The translations under genes and the position numbers were made by a program. Shown here in pieces: positions 15,867 to 23,724 of a DNA stretch of 64,000 nt (position 1 is the first letter of the stretch; each line of letters starts with the position of its first letter). The DNA comes from SW4 sp042466115 (lineage in GTDB: Bacteria; Pseudomonadota; Alphaproteobacteria; Rhodobacterales; Rhodobacteraceae), in contig NZ_JAXHBQ010000001.1 in assembly GCF_042466115.1 (NCBI RefSeq), positions 1,922,001 through 1,986,000 on the forward strand, written 5' to 3'. The notes beneath the pieces are model-generated. The model had not been told where the DNA came from and searched no databases. It worked only from the letters and a program-made list of their open reading frames with translations.

Positions 15867-17024
15867 ATGGCAAAACTGACAACGCGATACGTGGAAAGCA
15901 TAACACCCAAGGACGGGGAAATCATCCTTTGGGATGACGATCTGGGCGGTTTCGGGCTGCGCTGTTACCCAAGCGGACGCAAAGTTTATGTAGTGCAATA
16001 CAAACTGCACGGGCGCACCCGCCGCCGCACCCTTGGGAAACACACCGTTGTAACGTCTGACGAAGCCCGCAAACAGGCCAAACTGGTGCAGGCTGATGTG
16101 GCACGTGGCGCTGACCCGTCAGCCGAACGCAAGGCACGTCTGCGCAGCCCGACGATCAAGGAACTAGGCAAGCGGTTCCTGAAAGAACACGTTGAACTAC
16201 ATTGCAAGCCGACGACCCTTTACGACTACCGCAACCTGTTGCGCGGTGTGGTGAACCCCGTCTTGGGCGGGATCAAGGTGTCGGAAATCACCTTTGGCGA
16301 TATCCAAAATTTTCACCTCAAACGGCGCGAAACCCCGTATCAGGCAAATCGCGGCGTTATGGTTTTGTCCAAGATGCTGAACCTTGCCGAGGATTGGGGG
16401 CTGCGCCCCATGAACACGAACCCCGCCCGCCGGATCAAACGCTACCCCGAAGTTGAAAAGAAACGCTACCTGAACGACGACGAACAGGAACGACTTGGCG
16501 GCGTTTTGGTGGACGCGCTGAAATCCGGCGAAATATCGCGCTATGCGTTTGCCGCTTTCTACCTCTTGATCCTGACCGGCTGTCGGCTTGGCGAAATCCA
16601 AAAACTGCGTTGGGACTATGTGACACCCACGCACCTGGAATTGCCGGATAGCAAGACAGGGCGCAGGCGCATCCCCCTGCCCCGTGAAGCGCGTGCCATG
16701 ATCGAAACCCTTGAACGGCGCGAGGGCAATCCGTTTGTCATTCTGGGCGAACGTGGTGAGGGCTACTATAACGACCTGCAAAAGCCGTGGCGCAGGGTGC
16801 GCGAACGTGCGGGACTTGAGGACGTGCGCCTGCACGACCTGCGCCATACATATGCATCCGTCGCGGTCATGAACGGGATCGACCCGTTCACCCTCAAGGA
16901 AATTCTGGGCCACAAAAACCTGACCACCACCCTGCGCTATGTGCACCTGTCAGATGACGCGGTGCAAAAAGCCGCCGGACAAATCGCCAATCGACTTGCG
17001 GCCAGTTTGGGAAGTATGGCGTAG
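15867..17024 (+). CDS. int: Tyrosine integrase (DUF4102/P4-like)
   Basis: A 385-residue site-specific recombinase. The N-terminal arm-binding DUF4102-like domain (WDDDLGGFGLRCYPSGRKVYVVQY, GRTRRRTLGKH) precedes a core-binding domain (about 95-180). The catalytic domain has R240 in TGCRLGE, K263 in DSKTGRRRIPL, H323-R326 in LHDLRHTYAS, H349 in GHKN and nucleophile Y358 in TLRYVHL, a complete set. It starts 165 bp inside the left att site and reads toward the intact tRNA. It should catalyse integration and excision at the 50-bp tRNA-Lys repeat. Confidence 0.95.
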   Translation: MAKLTTRYVESITPKDGEIILWDDDLGGFGLRCYPSGRKVYVVQYKLHGRTRRRTLGKHTVVTSDEARKQAKLVQADVARGADPSAERKARLRSPTIKELGKRFLKEHVELHCKPTTLYDYRNLLRGVVNPVLGGIKVSEITFGDIQNFHLKRRETPYQANRGVMVLSKMLNLAEDWGLRPMNTNPARRIKRYPEVEKKRYLNDDEQERLGGVLVDALKSGEISRYAFAAFYLLILTGCRLGEIQKLRWDYVTPTHLELPDSKTGRRRIPLPREARAMIETLERREGNPFVILGERGEGYYNDLQKPWRRVRERAGLEDVRLHDLRHTYASVAVMNGIDPFTLKEILGHKNLTTTLRYVHLSDDAVQKAAGQIANRLAASLGSMA

Positions 17025-17062
17025 TGGCGGACGCAACCCCATGACCAAGGCGCTCACTTTTG

Positions 17063-17779
17063 ATGCAAGAACCCCTCGCCCGCCTAAATGAACCGGACTA
17101 TCCAACAGAGACTATCTGGGAAATTGCTGACAAAATCACACCGGCCTTCGTCGATGAAATGCGGGACCGATTTGGCCTGATCGGCAGCCACGGTGAGATT
17201 AGTGGAGAGCTAGGCAAGGTGCTGTGGAGGTTTCAGGCAGCGGCAAAAAACGCGCTTGAACCATTGCCCGCCCCACAAGCAAAAGAATTAGACCGGCTCA
17301 AGAAGTCTGTTGATCGCAGCATAGCAGCGTTCGATGCACTCAATGACCAAGCCCGAACTGACATCGACAATGCAGTTATGTATCGCGATCCGTTCAATCA
17401 ACGCTTCTACTTCGAACAGCAGCAGGATTATTGGGACAAGAACGAGAACTCTACGAAAACGGCCATGAACAAGCTCGCGCAAATTTCACACGCACTAGAT
17501 GCCGTGATGGATTTGCGAAAAGTGCAAGCGGATGACCCAAAAAGAACTATCAACACGCCTCTTGATCATCTCATCCAAGACTTGACGATGGATTTTGAGA
17601 AAAGGACAGATCGAAAAGCATATCAGTGCTGCTATTACGATCCACGAACTGACAATTATTCCGGTCAGTATTATGATTTCATTGAATTTATCTTGGATCA
17701 TTTCGCCCCGCGTAGTTACCATAGCCAAGTAGCTCTAGGTAAACGCATCGTGCGGGCATTAGGCAAAATGGTCCGGTAA
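17063..17779 (+). CDS. Element accessory gene of unknown function
   Basis: A 238-residue, largely helical soluble protein with no motif that I can name. It is charged and rich in Asp/Gln/Lys, with a central YFEQQQDYWDKNENS segment and a C-terminal YYDFIEFILDHFAPRSY..ALGKRIVRALG stretch. I recall C-terminal segments of that kind in genes next to integrases in other tRNA-borne elements, but cannot assign a role. G+C is clearly lower than in the flanking chromosome (one line counted by hand gave about 42%). ATG at 17063 follows an in-frame TTG. It sits directly behind the integrase (38 bp). Confidence 0.65.
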   Translation: MQEPLARLNEPDYPTETIWEIADKITPAFVDEMRDRFGLIGSHGEISGELGKVLWRFQAAAKNALEPLPAPQAKELDRLKKSVDRSIAAFDALNDQARTDIDNAVMYRDPFNQRFYFEQQQDYWDKNENSTKTAMNKLAQISHALDAVMDLRKVQADDPKRTINTPLDHLIQDLTMDFEKRTDRKAYQCCYYDPRTDNYSGQYYDFIEFILDHFAPRSYHSQVALGKRIVRALGKMVR

Positions 17780-17871
17780 GGACACTCAATTCCAAAACGT
17801 GATTTCAACTGTCCTTTGAGAGAATGAGGATAACGCTCGATATATCTGACATACGGTCAGAGGAGCATCAC

Positions 17872-18093
17872 ATGAATACCGAACACACGACACAAATCAC
17901 TTCTACCCTTGTCGATGAACGCGAGGCCGCGTCCATTCTCTGTTATTCCGTGCGCGCTTTGCAGAATTGGCGGCATCGGGGCGGCGGGCCTGACTTTGTG
18001 AAGGTTTCATCCCGTTCCGTCCGGTATCGCCGCGACGATCTGGAAAAGTGGATCGCGGCCCGCACGGTCAGCAACACCGCGCAACACCACTAA
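17872..18093 (+). CDS. AlpA-like helix-turn-helix protein (candidate excisionase/regulator)
   Basis: A 73-residue protein of the MerR/AlpA-like HTH_17 type: LVDEREAASILCYSVRALQNWRHRGGGPDFVKVSSRSVRYRRDDLEKWI matches the compact winged helix of AlpA and excisionases over its whole length. AGGAG lies at 17861-17865, 6 nt before ATG. Small proteins of this kind control integrase or rep expression, or assist excision, in tRNA-borne elements. A terminator-like hairpin follows at 18163. Confidence 0.8.
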   Translation: MNTEHTTQITSTLVDEREAASILCYSVRALQNWRHRGGGPDFVKVSSRSVRYRRDDLEKWIAARTVSNTAQHH

Positions 18094-18162
18094 CACACCA
18101 GTTTTGCCCTTGGCGGGTTGGTAGCACGTCAAGGGATTTTGGGGCCGGACGGCCTTCAAACG

Positions 18163-18199
18163 GGGCGCGTGTTCAAACGCGAACGCGCGCCCTTTCTTT
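18163..18199 (+). terminator. Rho-independent terminator after the AlpA-like gene
   Basis: A 12-bp stem (GGGCGCGTGTTC at 18163-18174 with GAACGCGCGCCC at 18181-18192, one G-U pair) and 6-nt loop are followed by TTTCTTT. It separates the integrase-side genes from the rep and restriction genes. Confidence 0.7.
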
Positions 18200-18234
18200 G
18201 CCTACCGATAACCGTATCACGAAAGGAAATCCTT

Positions 18235-18456
18235 ATGACAACACAACCCGCCCACAAGATCAGATTGGGCCTGATCACCGCGACTATTTGGAAAAACGAC
18301 AACTTCTATTCCGTTGATTTTTCAAGGTCTTTCAAGAACGCCGAAGGCGAATGGCAGAACGGCACGAGCTATTCCCATTCCGACCTTCTGAACCTTTCAA
18401 AATGCGCTGACCGCGCCGAAATCTGGATTGCGAGACAGACCAATGCAAACAACTAG
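18235..18456 (+). CDS. Small element protein of unknown function next to rep
   Basis: A 73-residue protein with a likely beta-rich core: KIRLGLITATIWKNDNFYSVDFSRSFKNAEGEWQNG then SYSHSDLLNLSKCADRAEIWI. A good ribosome site (GAAAGGAAA) precedes ATG at 18235. I recall similar small proteins next to rep genes of plasmids and integrative elements; their pattern suggests a nucleic-acid-binding fold, but this is inference. No catalytic residues are visible. Confidence 0.7.
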   Translation: MTTQPAHKIRLGLITATIWKNDNFYSVDFSRSFKNAEGEWQNGTSYSHSDLLNLSKCADRAEIWIARQTNANN

Positions 18457-18500
18457 CACCAAATCACACACCCCGATGCGGCCCCAAAACAAAAGCTACC

Positions 18501-18574
18501 CCGCCGAAGGCGGAATGCAGGCCCGCGCCACGCACACCGGTGGCGGGCAAAGGGGGGTCACAGAGCACCCCCCT
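18501..18574. other. Three consecutive stem-loops upstream of rep (candidate origin)
   Basis: CCGCC-GAA-GGCGG (18501-18513), CCCGCGCCAC...GTGGCGGG (about 18522-18546, one bulge) and AGGGGGGT...ACCCCCCT (18551-18574) follow one another within 74 bp, just before the Rep-like gene. None is followed by a T-run, so terminators are unlikely. A cluster of hairpins beside a Rep or relaxase gene fits a replication or transfer origin; this is inference. Confidence 0.5.
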
Positions 18575-18609
18575 CTGGAAATACAGATGATCCAAGGCGC
18601 TATACGGTC

Positions 18610-19818
18610 TTGCACCGAGGCTTTGATACCTTGGCGCTGTCTATTCAGGCCCATATAGGCACAGAACTGTTCGACTACCTTGAGCGTGAAAAGACCCGCG
18701 CCGAGGATGAACAACGAGAGGTGCTGGTGGAATACGAAGGCTTACAGTTTCACCTCAAGCCTTATGGCGGCAAAGGATACCGTTTTTTGCTGGACGGCGG
18801 GCCGGACGGGGCAAGCTGGGCGATCAAGAAACCCAACGCCCGTGACGGTTGGGGCATCCGGATTTCTTTCGGGTCGTTCTTTTTGGCGATGCATGGCCTA
18901 GGTGCAGCCAAGGCGCATTGCGAACAAGTCTTGGGCCGGTTTGGCGTCAGCTTTGGCCGCGAGGATGTCAGCATATCGCGCGCGGATTTCTGTGTGGATA
19001 TCCTTGCCAACGGCTTCACCCTGCACCCTGACCAAATGGTGATGCACAGCGCCGCCAAGCGCAGCGATCATATTGAGGCCGACACAGGTTTGCGGGTGAA
19101 CGGCAAATCCGGTCAGGTCACATCCGTCACGGTTGGCAGCATCAAGAACCGGCAAGTCATTATCTATAACAAGCGGGCCGAAGTGATCGCGCGCGGCAAG
19201 GCCCATTGGTGGATGATCTGGAACGATACGTTATCTAAAGGACCGCACGGCACCCCCGCGCCCTCTATATTATATAAAGAGGCCAAATTTGGCCCGCTGA
19301 CGCCCGATCCGGCCAAGGCCAAAGACAACCAAATTTGGCGGATCGAGTTTCGGGCAGGCAAATCTTTGCTAAAGGATCGTTGGGGCATCCGCACGTGGGG
19401 GCAGTTCTTTGACCGATTTGGCGACCTTTGCCGCGAAACCGGCCAAGTCGTGCGCTATTGCGATCCGGACCCGCGCGACACAAATCGGTCACGTTGGCCA
19501 ATTCATGCATTATGGGAAACCGCCTGCGCAGAAATCAACGACGACCTTGTCGAGATGCGCAGCGGGGCTGATCCAAACCCCATGAAAGAGGTCCACCGCG
19601 AACAACATATCGGCACGGTGTTTCGCAACATCTTGGGCAACAGCATCACCTTGGCCGCGCTACACGGGAAACCCGCCACGGACCTGCCCGATATGTTTGC
19701 GACCACGGCGCAACAGATGACAGACGCGATCAAGGCAGACCCTGCCAAAACCGAACGTCAGCTGCGCGAGGCCAAGGAACGTTACGTGTTCATTCAAAAG
19801 CCGACCGACCCTATGTAA
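18610..19818 (+). CDS. Rolling-circle replication initiator / relaxase-like protein
   Basis: A 402-residue protein resembling the replication initiation factor (Rep_trans/MOBT-like) group. FDTLALSIQAH near the start, the strand VSISRADFCVDIL, VIIYNKRAEVIARGKAHWW (candidate catalytic Tyr) and IWRIEFRAGKSLLKDRWGI fit that pattern. These proteins nick one strand to start rolling-circle replication or element mobilization. The best start is TTG at 18610; no ATG in frame precedes the conserved N-terminus, so the exact start is uncertain. Stem-loops lie on both sides (18501-18574 and 19845-19877). The catalytic Tyr is only a guess. Confidence 0.72.
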   Translation: MHRGFDTLALSIQAHIGTELFDYLEREKTRAEDEQREVLVEYEGLQFHLKPYGGKGYRFLLDGGPDGASWAIKKPNARDGWGIRISFGSFFLAMHGLGAAKAHCEQVLGRFGVSFGREDVSISRADFCVDILANGFTLHPDQMVMHSAAKRSDHIEADTGLRVNGKSGQVTSVTVGSIKNRQVIIYNKRAEVIARGKAHWWMIWNDTLSKGPHGTPAPSILYKEAKFGPLTPDPAKAKDNQIWRIEFRAGKSLLKDRWGIRTWGQFFDRFGDLCRETGQVVRYCDPDPRDTNRSRWPIHALWETACAEINDDLVEMRSGADPNPMKEVHREQHIGTVFRNILGNSITLAALHGKPATDLPDMFATTAQQMTDAIKADPAKTERQLREAKERYVFIQKPTDPM

Positions 19819-19844
19819 CGTTATATATATAGGAAACTGACAGC

Positions 19845-19877
19845 CCAATGCGTCCTACGTTACGTAGGGCGTATTGG
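19845..19877. other. 15-bp stem-loop between rep and the restriction gene
   Basis: CCAATGCGTCCTACG (19845-19859), loop TTA and CGTAGGGCGTATTGG form a 15-bp hairpin with two G-U pairs. No T-run follows. It could end the rep transcript, regulate the restriction gene 87 bp downstream, or be a nicking site for the Rep protein. Confidence 0.5.
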
Positions 19878-19964
19878 TGTGTCGGCTATACAGACAACCC
19901 CCAGAACAATCGGGCTTTTCCCTCGTAGCGTGTATCATTAGGGTGTGGCAAAACAGGGGTAGCC

Positions 19965-22900
19965 ATGTCGATCATTGCCGATTTTATCACCGCCGTTCAG
20001 CACACCCATGCCAGTAACGATGCGACCGAACATTCCTACCGCCCTGCCCTCAAATCCCTGTTTGAAGCGATTGATCCCGCGATCACGGCCCAGAACGAAC
20101 CCCAACGCCTGACCAAGGTCGGCGCGCCTGACTTTTCGTTCAAGAAAGGCGATATCGTGATCGGCCATGCCGAGGCCAAGGATTTGCATATCGGCATCCG
20201 CGCCATGAAAGACGCCAACCGCGACCAGCAGGCGCGCTACAAGGCGGGCCTGCCGAACCTGATCTATACCAACTGTCTGGATTGGGATTTCTACCGCGAT
20301 GGCGATCTGATCGCGTCCGTCACGATTGCCGACATGCTGATGGGCATTCAGCCACGGCCCGACCAATACGCCAGCCTTGAACACCTGCTGGCCGACTTTT
20401 TCGCGCAGCGCCCCCAATCCATCACATCCCCGCGCGATCTGGCTGAACGGATGGCAGGCAAGGCGAACCTGATCAAGGATGTGCTGGGCAAGACCCTGCG
20501 CGAGGATGCCAATGTGCAATCCGAACTGACCGCCCAGTATCAGGCGTTCAAGGAAAACCTGATCCACGACATCACCGCCGAGGATTTCGCCGATATCTAT
20601 GCCGAAACCATCGCCTATGGCATGTTCGCCGCGCGTCTGCACGACACCACGCTAGACACGTTCAGCCGCCAAGAGGCGCTTGAACTGCTGCCCAAATCGA
20701 ACCCGTTCCTGCGGTCCCTGTTCAGCTATGTGGCGGGTTATGATCTGGATGATCGCATCGCCTGGATCATTGACGATCTGGCGCGCGTGTTCCGCGCCGC
20801 CGATGTGGGCAAGATCATGCAGGGGTTCGGCAAGTTGACGGGGCAGAACGACCCGTTCCTGCATTTTTATGAAACCTTTCTGGCCGCCTATAACCCCGCC
20901 AAGCGCAAGGCGCGCGGGGTCTGGTATACGCCCGAACCGGTGGTGAATTTCATCGTGCGGGCGGTGGATGATGTGCTGCAAAGCGAATTCGGGCTGCCCG
21001 ACGGGCTGGCGGATACGTCCAAGGTCACGCTGGACTGGGACACCGGCCAGACCGATAAAAAGGGCAAGCCCGTCACCATCAAAAAGGATGTGCACCGCGT
21101 GCAAATCCTTGATCCCGCCACGGGCACCGGCACCTTTCTGGCCGAGGTGATCAAACAGATCGCGCCGAAAATTCAGGGTGTCGCGCCCGGCATGTGGTCG
21201 CAATACATCGAACAAGACCTGATCCCGCGCCTGCACGGGTTTGAATTGCTGATGGCGTCCTATGCCATGTGCCATATGAAGCTCGACATGATCCTGACGG
21301 AAATGGGCTACAAGCCCACGGGCGACCCGCCCCGCCTTGGGGTCTATCTGACCAACTCGCTTGAGGAAGGCGAACCGGCCAACCAGACCCTGCCCTTTAC
21401 CCAGTGGCTATCGCGCGAGGCCAAGGGCGCCAACACCATCAAACGCGACATGCCGATCATGTGCGTGATCGGGAATCCGCCTTATTCCGGCATTTCGCTG
21501 AACAAGGGCGAATGGATCACCAGCCTGATTGACGACTACAAATATGTGGACGGTGTGCATTTCGGCGAGCGTAAACATTGGCTCAACGACGACTACGTCA
21601 AATTTATCCGCATGTCAGAGCATCTGATTGAAAAGAATGGCGAAGGTGTGTTGGGGTTCATCACCAACCACGGCTATCTGGACAACCCGACCTTTCGGGG
21701 GATGCGTTGGCATTTGATGCAGACCTTCGACAAAATCTACGTGCTGGATTTGCACGGGAACGCCAAAAAGAAAGAGGTCACACCGGACGGCAAACCCGAC
21801 AAAAACGTCTTTGATATCCAACAGGGTGTGTCGATCATAGTCGCGGTGAAGAAGCAAAGCGGCGAGACCGGCTCGGCGAAAGTCATTCGGTCTGACTTAT
21901 GGGGTGGCCGGAATTCCAAATACTTAGAGCTTCAAAGCAATTCTCTTGGCGGCAAAATGGTTCGTCCATTCTCACCTTACTACTTTTTCAATGAAATGTC
22001 AGAGGAGGCATACCTACATTACACTAACGGCTTTTCCGTCTCTGAAATTTTTGAAGTCTTCTCTAGTGGCTTCGTTTCGGCAAGAGACAAGCTGAATATC
22101 CATTTTTCAAAAGGTGGGATTTCCGCAGCCATTCGCCTACTACTAGATGGAACGGAAGAACAAATTCGCGCAGCGTTCGACGTCCCTACAGACTCAAGGG
22201 ATTGGACCCTTGCAAGTGCTAGGGCTGACGCTGAACGATCTGTCAGTCATGTCCCGTATTCAAAGTGCTGTTACAGACCCTTTGATGAACGATGGACGCT
22301 TTATTCGGGTCAATCTCGTGGTCTATATTCGAGTCCGCAACAAGGTGTTCAAAACTCAATGAAAGCTGACGACGGGAACATCGCCTTAAACTGCTCCAAG
22401 ACAAACGGTGAGGCAAACCGCACAAACGTCTTTGCGACCAACTCAATAACTGATTTCCACATTGTTGGTGGGTCTGCCAATACCTTCCCCCTCTACCTCT
22501 ACCCCGATCCGCAAGACCTTGACCAAACCCGCCGTGTCAACTTTGACCCGAAACTTTGGAAGAAACTCAAAACCAAGGCCACCCACCCCACCCACGGGGA
22601 ACCGGATGAAATCCAGACCTTTGATTACATTTACGGCGTGCTGCATTGCCCCGCCTACCGCGATACCTATGCCGAGTTCCTGAAGATCGACTTTCCCCGC
22701 ATCCCGTGGCCCAAAACCGCGCAAGAGTTCTGGGAGGTCAGTGCCAAGGGCAGCCACCTGCGCAAGCTGCATCTGATGGACCCCGCCACCATCGGCCCCG
22801 CCCCCTATCCGTTCAAAGGCGCGGGCGACAATATCGTGGACAAGCCCGAATGGCGTGACGGCAAGGTCTGGATCAACAAGACCCAGTATTTCGACGCCGC

Positions 22901-23078
22901 CCCGCCCGTGTCATGGGATTTCTACATCGGCGGCTACCAGCCCGCGCAAAAATGGCTGAAAGACCGCAAGGGCCGCGCCCTGTCATTCGACGATGTAAAG
23001 CACTACCAGAACATCCTGAAAATCCTGTCAGAGACCGACCGGATCATGAAAACGATTGAAATGGACTTGGGGGCGTGA
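19965..23078 (+). CDS. Single-chain restriction-modification enzyme (type ISP/IIG-like)
   Basis: A 1037-residue protein. The N-terminal segment GAPDFSFKKGDIVIGHAEAKD (residues 53-73) has the D56..E70-x-K72 pattern of a PD-(D/E)xK nuclease. Residues 318-330 (GVWYTPEPVV) are methyltransferase motif X, DPATGTGTF at 383-391 is motif I (SAM) and NPPY at 504-507 is motif IV, giving an N6-adenine methylase. The C-terminal part matches the ISP specificity region (FIYGVLHCPAYR-like, PRIPWP). No helicase motifs are seen, unlike LlaGI (about 1,570 aa), so it is the short, helicase-free form. Residues about 640-845 have lower G+C than the rest, suggesting a swapped target-recognition cassette. Confidence 0.85.
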   Translation: MSIIADFITAVQHTHASNDATEHSYRPALKSLFEAIDPAITAQNEPQRLTKVGAPDFSFKKGDIVIGHAEAKDLHIGIRAMKDANRDQQARYKAGLPNLIYTNCLDWDFYRDGDLIASVTIADMLMGIQPRPDQYASLEHLLADFFAQRPQSITSPRDLAERMAGKANLIKDVLGKTLREDANVQSELTAQYQAFKENLIHDITAEDFADIYAETIAYGMFAARLHDTTLDTFSRQEALELLPKSNPFLRSLFSYVAGYDLDDRIAWIIDDLARVFRAADVGKIMQGFGKLTGQNDPFLHFYETFLAAYNPAKRKARGVWYTPEPVVNFIVRAVDDVLQSEFGLPDGLADTSKVTLDWDTGQTDKKGKPVTIKKDVHRVQILDPATGTGTFLAEVIKQIAPKIQGVAPGMWSQYIEQDLIPRLHGFELLMASYAMCHMKLDMILTEMGYKPTGDPPRLGVYLTNSLEEGEPANQTLPFTQWLSREAKGANTIKRDMPIMCVIGNPPYSGISLNKGEWITSLIDDYKYVDGVHFGERKHWLNDDYVKFIRMSEHLIEKNGEGVLGFITNHGYLDNPTFRGMRWHLMQTFDKIYVLDLHGNAKKKEVTPDGKPDKNVFDIQQGVSIIVAVKKQSGETGSAKVIRSDLWGGRNSKYLELQSNSLGGKMVRPFSPYYFFNEMSEEAYLHYTNGFSVSEIFEVFSSGFVSARDKLNIHFSKGGISAAIRLLLDGTEEQIRAAFDVPTDSRDWTLASARADAERSVSHVPYSKCCYRPFDERWTLYSGQSRGLYSSPQQGVQNSMKADDGNIALNCSKTNGEANRTNVFATNSITDFHIVGGSANTFPLYLYPDPQDLDQTRRVNFDPKLWKKLKTKATHPTHGEPDEIQTFDYIYGVLHCPAYRDTYAEFLKIDFPRIPWPKTAQEFWEVSAKGSHLRKLHLMDPATIGPAPYPFKGAGDNIVDKPEWRDGKVWINKTQYFDAAPPVSWDFYIGGYQPAQKWLKDRKGRALSFDDVKHYQNILKILSETDRIMKTIEMDLGA

Positions 23079-23476
23079 TGCGGATCGCGGTCATTGTCCT
23101 TTGTGCGTTGCTGCCCCATTTGGCCAGCGCCCAGTCCTTTTCGTGCAGGATCGGAACCCGCGCCGCCTGTCTAGACTATGGCGACACGATTTGTTCATCC
23201 CTTGGCAAATGCGTTGATCAGGACGCCCAGTGCTTCAACCGTTACCAATGCGATTACGCGGGGTTCACCTGCCAATCAAACGTTACCGATTGTTTGCAGG
23301 AGTATGAGACCCTGCTGCGAACCCATAACACGCTGGTGGATGACTATAACGGCCTTCTCGCGGACATTCGTGCGGCCACCCGTATGGTTAGTAACCAAGA
23401 GGACGAATTGCGCGACATCGAACGCTGTTTGGCGGGCGCATCCTCGCTTGAACTGGCCCGCCTTTGCGCACCCTGA
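23078..23476 (+). CDS. Cysteine-rich exported protein coupled to the restriction gene
   Basis: A 132-residue protein with a Sec signal peptide (RIAVIVLCALLPHLASAQ, cleavage near residue 19). A domain of about 45 residues follows with eight cysteines (SCRIG, AACLDYG, TICSSLGKC, QCFNRYQC, FTCQS, DCLQ), then a helical coiled-coil-like tail (YETLLRTHNTLVDDYNGLL, NQEDELRDIERCL). Its ATG overlaps the TGA of the restriction enzyme (TGATG), so translation is probably coupled. A periplasmic disulfide-rich partner is unexpected for a restriction system. Function unknown. Confidence 0.7.
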   Translation: MRIAVIVLCALLPHLASAQSFSCRIGTRAACLDYGDTICSSLGKCVDQDAQCFNRYQCDYAGFTCQSNVTDCLQEYETLLRTHNTLVDDYNGLLADIRAATRMVSNQEDELRDIERCLAGASSLELARLCAP

Positions 23477-23478
23477 AA

Positions 23479-23502
23479 TCGGGTTTTGTCAGGCTAACCC
23501 GA
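23479..23502 (+). terminator. Weak hairpin after the exported-protein gene
   Basis: TCGGGTT (23479-23485) pairs with AACCCGA (23496-23502) around a 10-nt loop, 3 bp after the stop codon. Only a short T-stretch follows (CAAGTTTCC), so termination activity is a guess. Confidence 0.4.
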
Positions 23503-23565
23503 CAAGTTTCCACTTCTCACCCGAATCTATCAGTTGACTGTTTCACCCAAGACACAGCCAAAATC

Positions 23566-23589
23566 GGCTTCCGATAAGCTTCCGGATTT
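23566..23589. repeat. Right near-end repeat, candidate integrase arm site
   Basis: GGCTTCCGATAAGCTTCCGGATTT differs from 15832-15855 at two positions and has the same orientation. It lies 55 bp inside the right att site. See the left copy for the second shared segment. Confidence 0.55.
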
Positions 23590-23643
23590 TTTCGGGCATT
23601 TTGCGCTGCGGCGCAGAATCGCGTAACGCGTTGATCTGTATGG

Positions 23644-23693
23644 TAAAATGGTGAGCCGTGATGGGTTCGAACCATCGACCTACTGATTAAAAG
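23644..23693. repeat. Right attachment site, inside tRNA-Lys
   Basis: Identical to 15652-15701 over 50 bases. It extends from 5 bases beyond the tRNA CCA end into the anticodon loop, so insertion keeps the tRNA whole at this end. Confidence 0.93.
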
Positions 23694-23724
23694 TCAGTTG
23701 CTCTACCAACTGAGCTAACGGCCC
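23649..23724 (-). tRNA. tRNA-Lys (anticodon TTT)
   Basis: Minus-strand cloverleaf: GGGCCGTTAGCTCAGTTGG at the 5' end, anticodon arm CTGAC-TTTTAAT-CAG with anticodon TTT, T-arm GATGG-TTCGAAC-CCATC, and an encoded CCA. The gene is complete. It serves as the integration target of the element to its left, whose far end carries a copy of its 3' part. Confidence 0.95.

Larger units (their letters stand above)
15652..23693. mobile_element. Integrative element of about 8 kb in tRNA-Lys(TTT)
   Basis: A perfect 50-bp direct repeat (15652-15701 and 23644-23693) bounds the element. The right copy is the 3' part of an intact tRNA-Lys and the left copy is an orphan fragment, the expected product of integrase-mediated insertion into a tRNA 3' end. 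Contents in order: tyrosine integrase, unknown gene, AlpA-like HTH, 73-aa protein, Rep/relaxase-like protein, ISP/IIG-type restriction-modification enzyme and a small exported protein. No conjugation or phage structural genes are present. It may be a mobilizable element or satellite that carries an anti-phage restriction system. Unusually, the integrase is at the end away from the intact tRNA. Confidence 0.9.

Noticed and set aside
19965..23078. Full LlaGI-type ISP enzyme or BREX PglX
   Set aside because: No helicase motifs lie between the nuclease-like and methyltransferase parts, and no other BREX genes are nearby.
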